DNA of 16,408 bases from an uncultured Clostridia bacterium (GTDB taxonomy: Bacteria > Bacillota > Clostridia > Christensenellales > Aristaeellaceae), in assembly GCA_934631055.1 (NCBI GenBank), contig CAKTXP010000036.1, positions 1 to 16,408 of the forward strand. Direction: 5' to 3'. The position numbers were made by a program, and so were the translations under genes. Under the pieces are notes generated by a model. That model had not been told where the DNA came from. It made no database searches and was given only the letters and a program-made list of their open reading frames with translations. Below, in pieces: positions 15,705 to 16,408 of the stretch. Numbering within the stretch: the stretch's first letter is position 1; each line of letters opens with the position of its first letter.

Positions 15705-15735
15705 GTATTCCTCCGTTTATCCAAAGAACTCCGGC

Positions 15736-15764
15736 ATTATACCGCAAAATTGTTGAGCTGTCAA
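15736..15764 (-). promoter_or_regulatory. Consensus promoter of marR-adh-aldh
   Basis: Minus strand: perfect -35 TTGACA (15759-15764), 17-base spacer, perfect -10 TATAAT (15736-15741), about 30 bases before the marR start. Such a strong promoter would need repression, consistent with the overlapping palindrome. Confidence 0.93.
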
Positions 15765-15767
15765 CAA
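15750..15767. promoter_or_regulatory. Probable MarR operator
   Basis: Perfect palindrome TTGTTGA, 4-base centre, TCAACAA. Its size matches typical MarR operators, and it covers the whole -35 box, where bound protein would block polymerase. No second exact copy was seen in the window. Confidence 0.72.
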
Positions 15768-15776
15768 AAAAGAAGG

Positions 15777-15862
15777 GACTTGGGACTCTGCCAAAGCCCC
15801 GACAGGAAATATGGTTCCCTGCACCCTTACTACGCTGCCGCTTTGCGATGGCTGGGGGAGAT
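15777..15862. repeat. Decayed palindromic element, copy 3
   Basis: A left-end-like motif (CTTGGGACTCTGCCAAAGCC), then a stem CAGG...CCTG (15803-15821) around ATG, then GCCGCTTTGCGATGGC. The order of blocks follows the left halves of the copies at 7448 and 15087, with many substitutions. It separates the two divergent promoters. Confidence 0.5.
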
Positions 15863-15867
15863 TTTTA

Positions 15868-15876
15868 ATTCCGAAT
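15868..15876. promoter_or_regulatory. Upstream TTCCGAAT motif
   Basis: ATTCCGAAT is a 9-base palindrome. Its core TTCCGAAT recurs at 15930-15937 inside the spacer of the flavoprotein promoter, 61 bases away centre to centre (about six helical turns). The pair may be a two-site operator. The MarR palindrome is different, so another regulator could be involved. Confidence 0.3.
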
Positions 15877-15920
15877 GATTGCTAAAAAGCTCAAATAAAT
15901 TCGTTAGATATTTTTTAAAC

Positions 15921-15940
15921 ACTATTGACTTCCGAATAGT
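15921..15940. promoter_or_regulatory. Dyad over the flavoprotein -35
   Basis: ACTATT (15921-15926) and AATAGT (15935-15940) form an inverted repeat around an 8-base centre. It covers the -35 TTGACT and part of the spacer, a position suited to repression. Confidence 0.4.
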
Positions 15941-15953
15941 TTAAGACTAAAAT
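15925..15953 (+). promoter_or_regulatory. Sigma-A-type promoter of the secreted flavoprotein
   Basis: TTGACT (15925-15930), 17-base spacer, TAAAAT (15948-15953). The stretch 15861-15975 is AT-rich compared with the rest of the window, as in regulated promoters. The predicted leader is about 90 bases, with a weak GGCG/CGCC hairpin near 15976-15999. Confidence 0.8.
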
Positions 15954-16049
15954 AAAAGCAATGATGAAAATAATGTGGCGTGAGTGTGTTGAAAGCGCCG
16001 CATATTTTGTCAAGAATGTGAACAAGAGGAAAAGGAGAGGTGCAACAAC

Positions 16050-16408
16050 ATGAAAAAAGGTTTGACTCTGCTGATGACCCTCGCGCTCGTGCTGGCTATG
16101 GCGGTCGGCGCGCTGGCGGCGGAAGACTGGGTGACCCCGGTCCAGAACATCGAGAATTGGGATGAAGAGGTGGATTTCCTCGTCGTCGGCTATGGTCTGG
16201 CGGGCGCGGCGGCTGCCGTCGAAGCGCACGACATCGACCCGGACGCGAAGATTCTCGTGCTTGAAAAAATGCCGGAGACCCTCGCGGGCGGCAACTCCAT
16301 CGCTTCCGGTCAGACGTTCCTCGTTCCGGCGGAGAGCGCTGTGGAAACCGTTAAGACCTACCTCTACAACTGCAACCTGCCCAACCCGATTCCGGATGAG
16401 TACCTCAC
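16050..16408 (+). CDS. Secreted FAD-binding reductase (fumarate reductase flavoprotein family), partial
   Basis: The first 119 residues; the gene runs off the window end. A ribosome site GGAGAGG (16034-16040) precedes the ATG at 16050. Residues 1-23 are a signal peptide (MKKGLTLLMT start, cleavage near ALAA), so this enzyme acts outside the cytoplasm. Residues 41-52 carry the FAD dinucleotide motif (VDFLVVGYGLAG; GxGxxG at 47-52), and LEKMPETLAGGNSIASGQ at 71-88 matches the fumarate reductase/flavocytochrome c/ketosteroid dehydrogenase family. Known exported members in gut bacteria reduce C=C bonds of organic acids as anaerobic electron acceptors. The substrate needs the C-terminal half, which is absent. 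No FMN-binding domain is in the visible part. Divergent from marR, so it may share its inducer; this is inference. Confidence 0.88.
   Translation, partial: MKKGLTLLMTLALVLAMAVGALAAEDWVTPVQNIENWDEEVDFLVVGYGLAGAAAAVEAHDIDPDAKILVLEKMPETLAGGNSIASGQTFLVPAESAVETVKTYLYNCNLPNPIPDEYL

Noticed and set aside
15915..16229. Minus-strand open frame of about 104 codons
   Set aside because: Covers the flavoprotein promoter and signal peptide on the other strand; no ribosome site or domain support.

Overview
The window looks like chromosomal DNA of an uncultured, GC-rich, Gram-positive-type anaerobe, most likely a gut member of class Clostridia (Bacillota). This rests on strong AGGAGG-type ribosome sites, secreted proteins with Pro-Thr-Glu spacers, SH3b and peptidoglycan-binding wall proteins, a sugar-type ABC importer without its own ATPase, and small GC-rich palindromic repeats between genes. 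The lineage call is inference; no rRNA or marker gene is present.

Left block (195-10254, plus strand) is one tight seven-gene transport run. In order: a secreted protein with two Pro-Thr-Glu repeat arrays and Ig-like segments; a secreted HlyD/MacA-like adaptor; a large solute-binding protein with an added N-terminal propeller-like region; two MalF/MalG-type permeases; a membrane-anchored MacA-like adaptor; and a MacB/FtsX-like four-helix permease. It carries parts of an importer and parts of a tripartite-type exporter, but no ATP-binding subunit. A 264-bp palindromic element with 10-bp terminal inverted repeats sits between the importer and exporter halves. A strong intrinsic terminator closes the run at 10260-10298.

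Middle block (10483-12452, minus strand) is a single secreted protein with two SH3b domains, a peptidoglycan-binding domain and a C-terminal HtrA-type PDZ domain but no protease domain. It has its own consensus promoter and a perfect 18-bp hairpin in the leader, next to the ribosome site.

Right block (12454-15767, minus strand) is marR - iron-type alcohol dehydrogenase - aldehyde dehydrogenase. The two dehydrogenases overlap by four bases. The marR promoter is a perfect TTGACA/17/TATAAT with an 18-bp palindrome over the -35, as expected for autoregulation. The marR to adh gap is a second copy of the palindromic element, and the last codons and stop of marR lie inside it.

Divergent from marR, a secreted FAD-binding reductase starts at 16050 and runs off the window end. 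It has its own sigma-A-type promoter in an AT-rich stretch with dyad motifs. A third, decayed copy of the element lies between the two divergent promoters. No CRISPR array, tRNA, rRNA, transposase or phage gene was seen.
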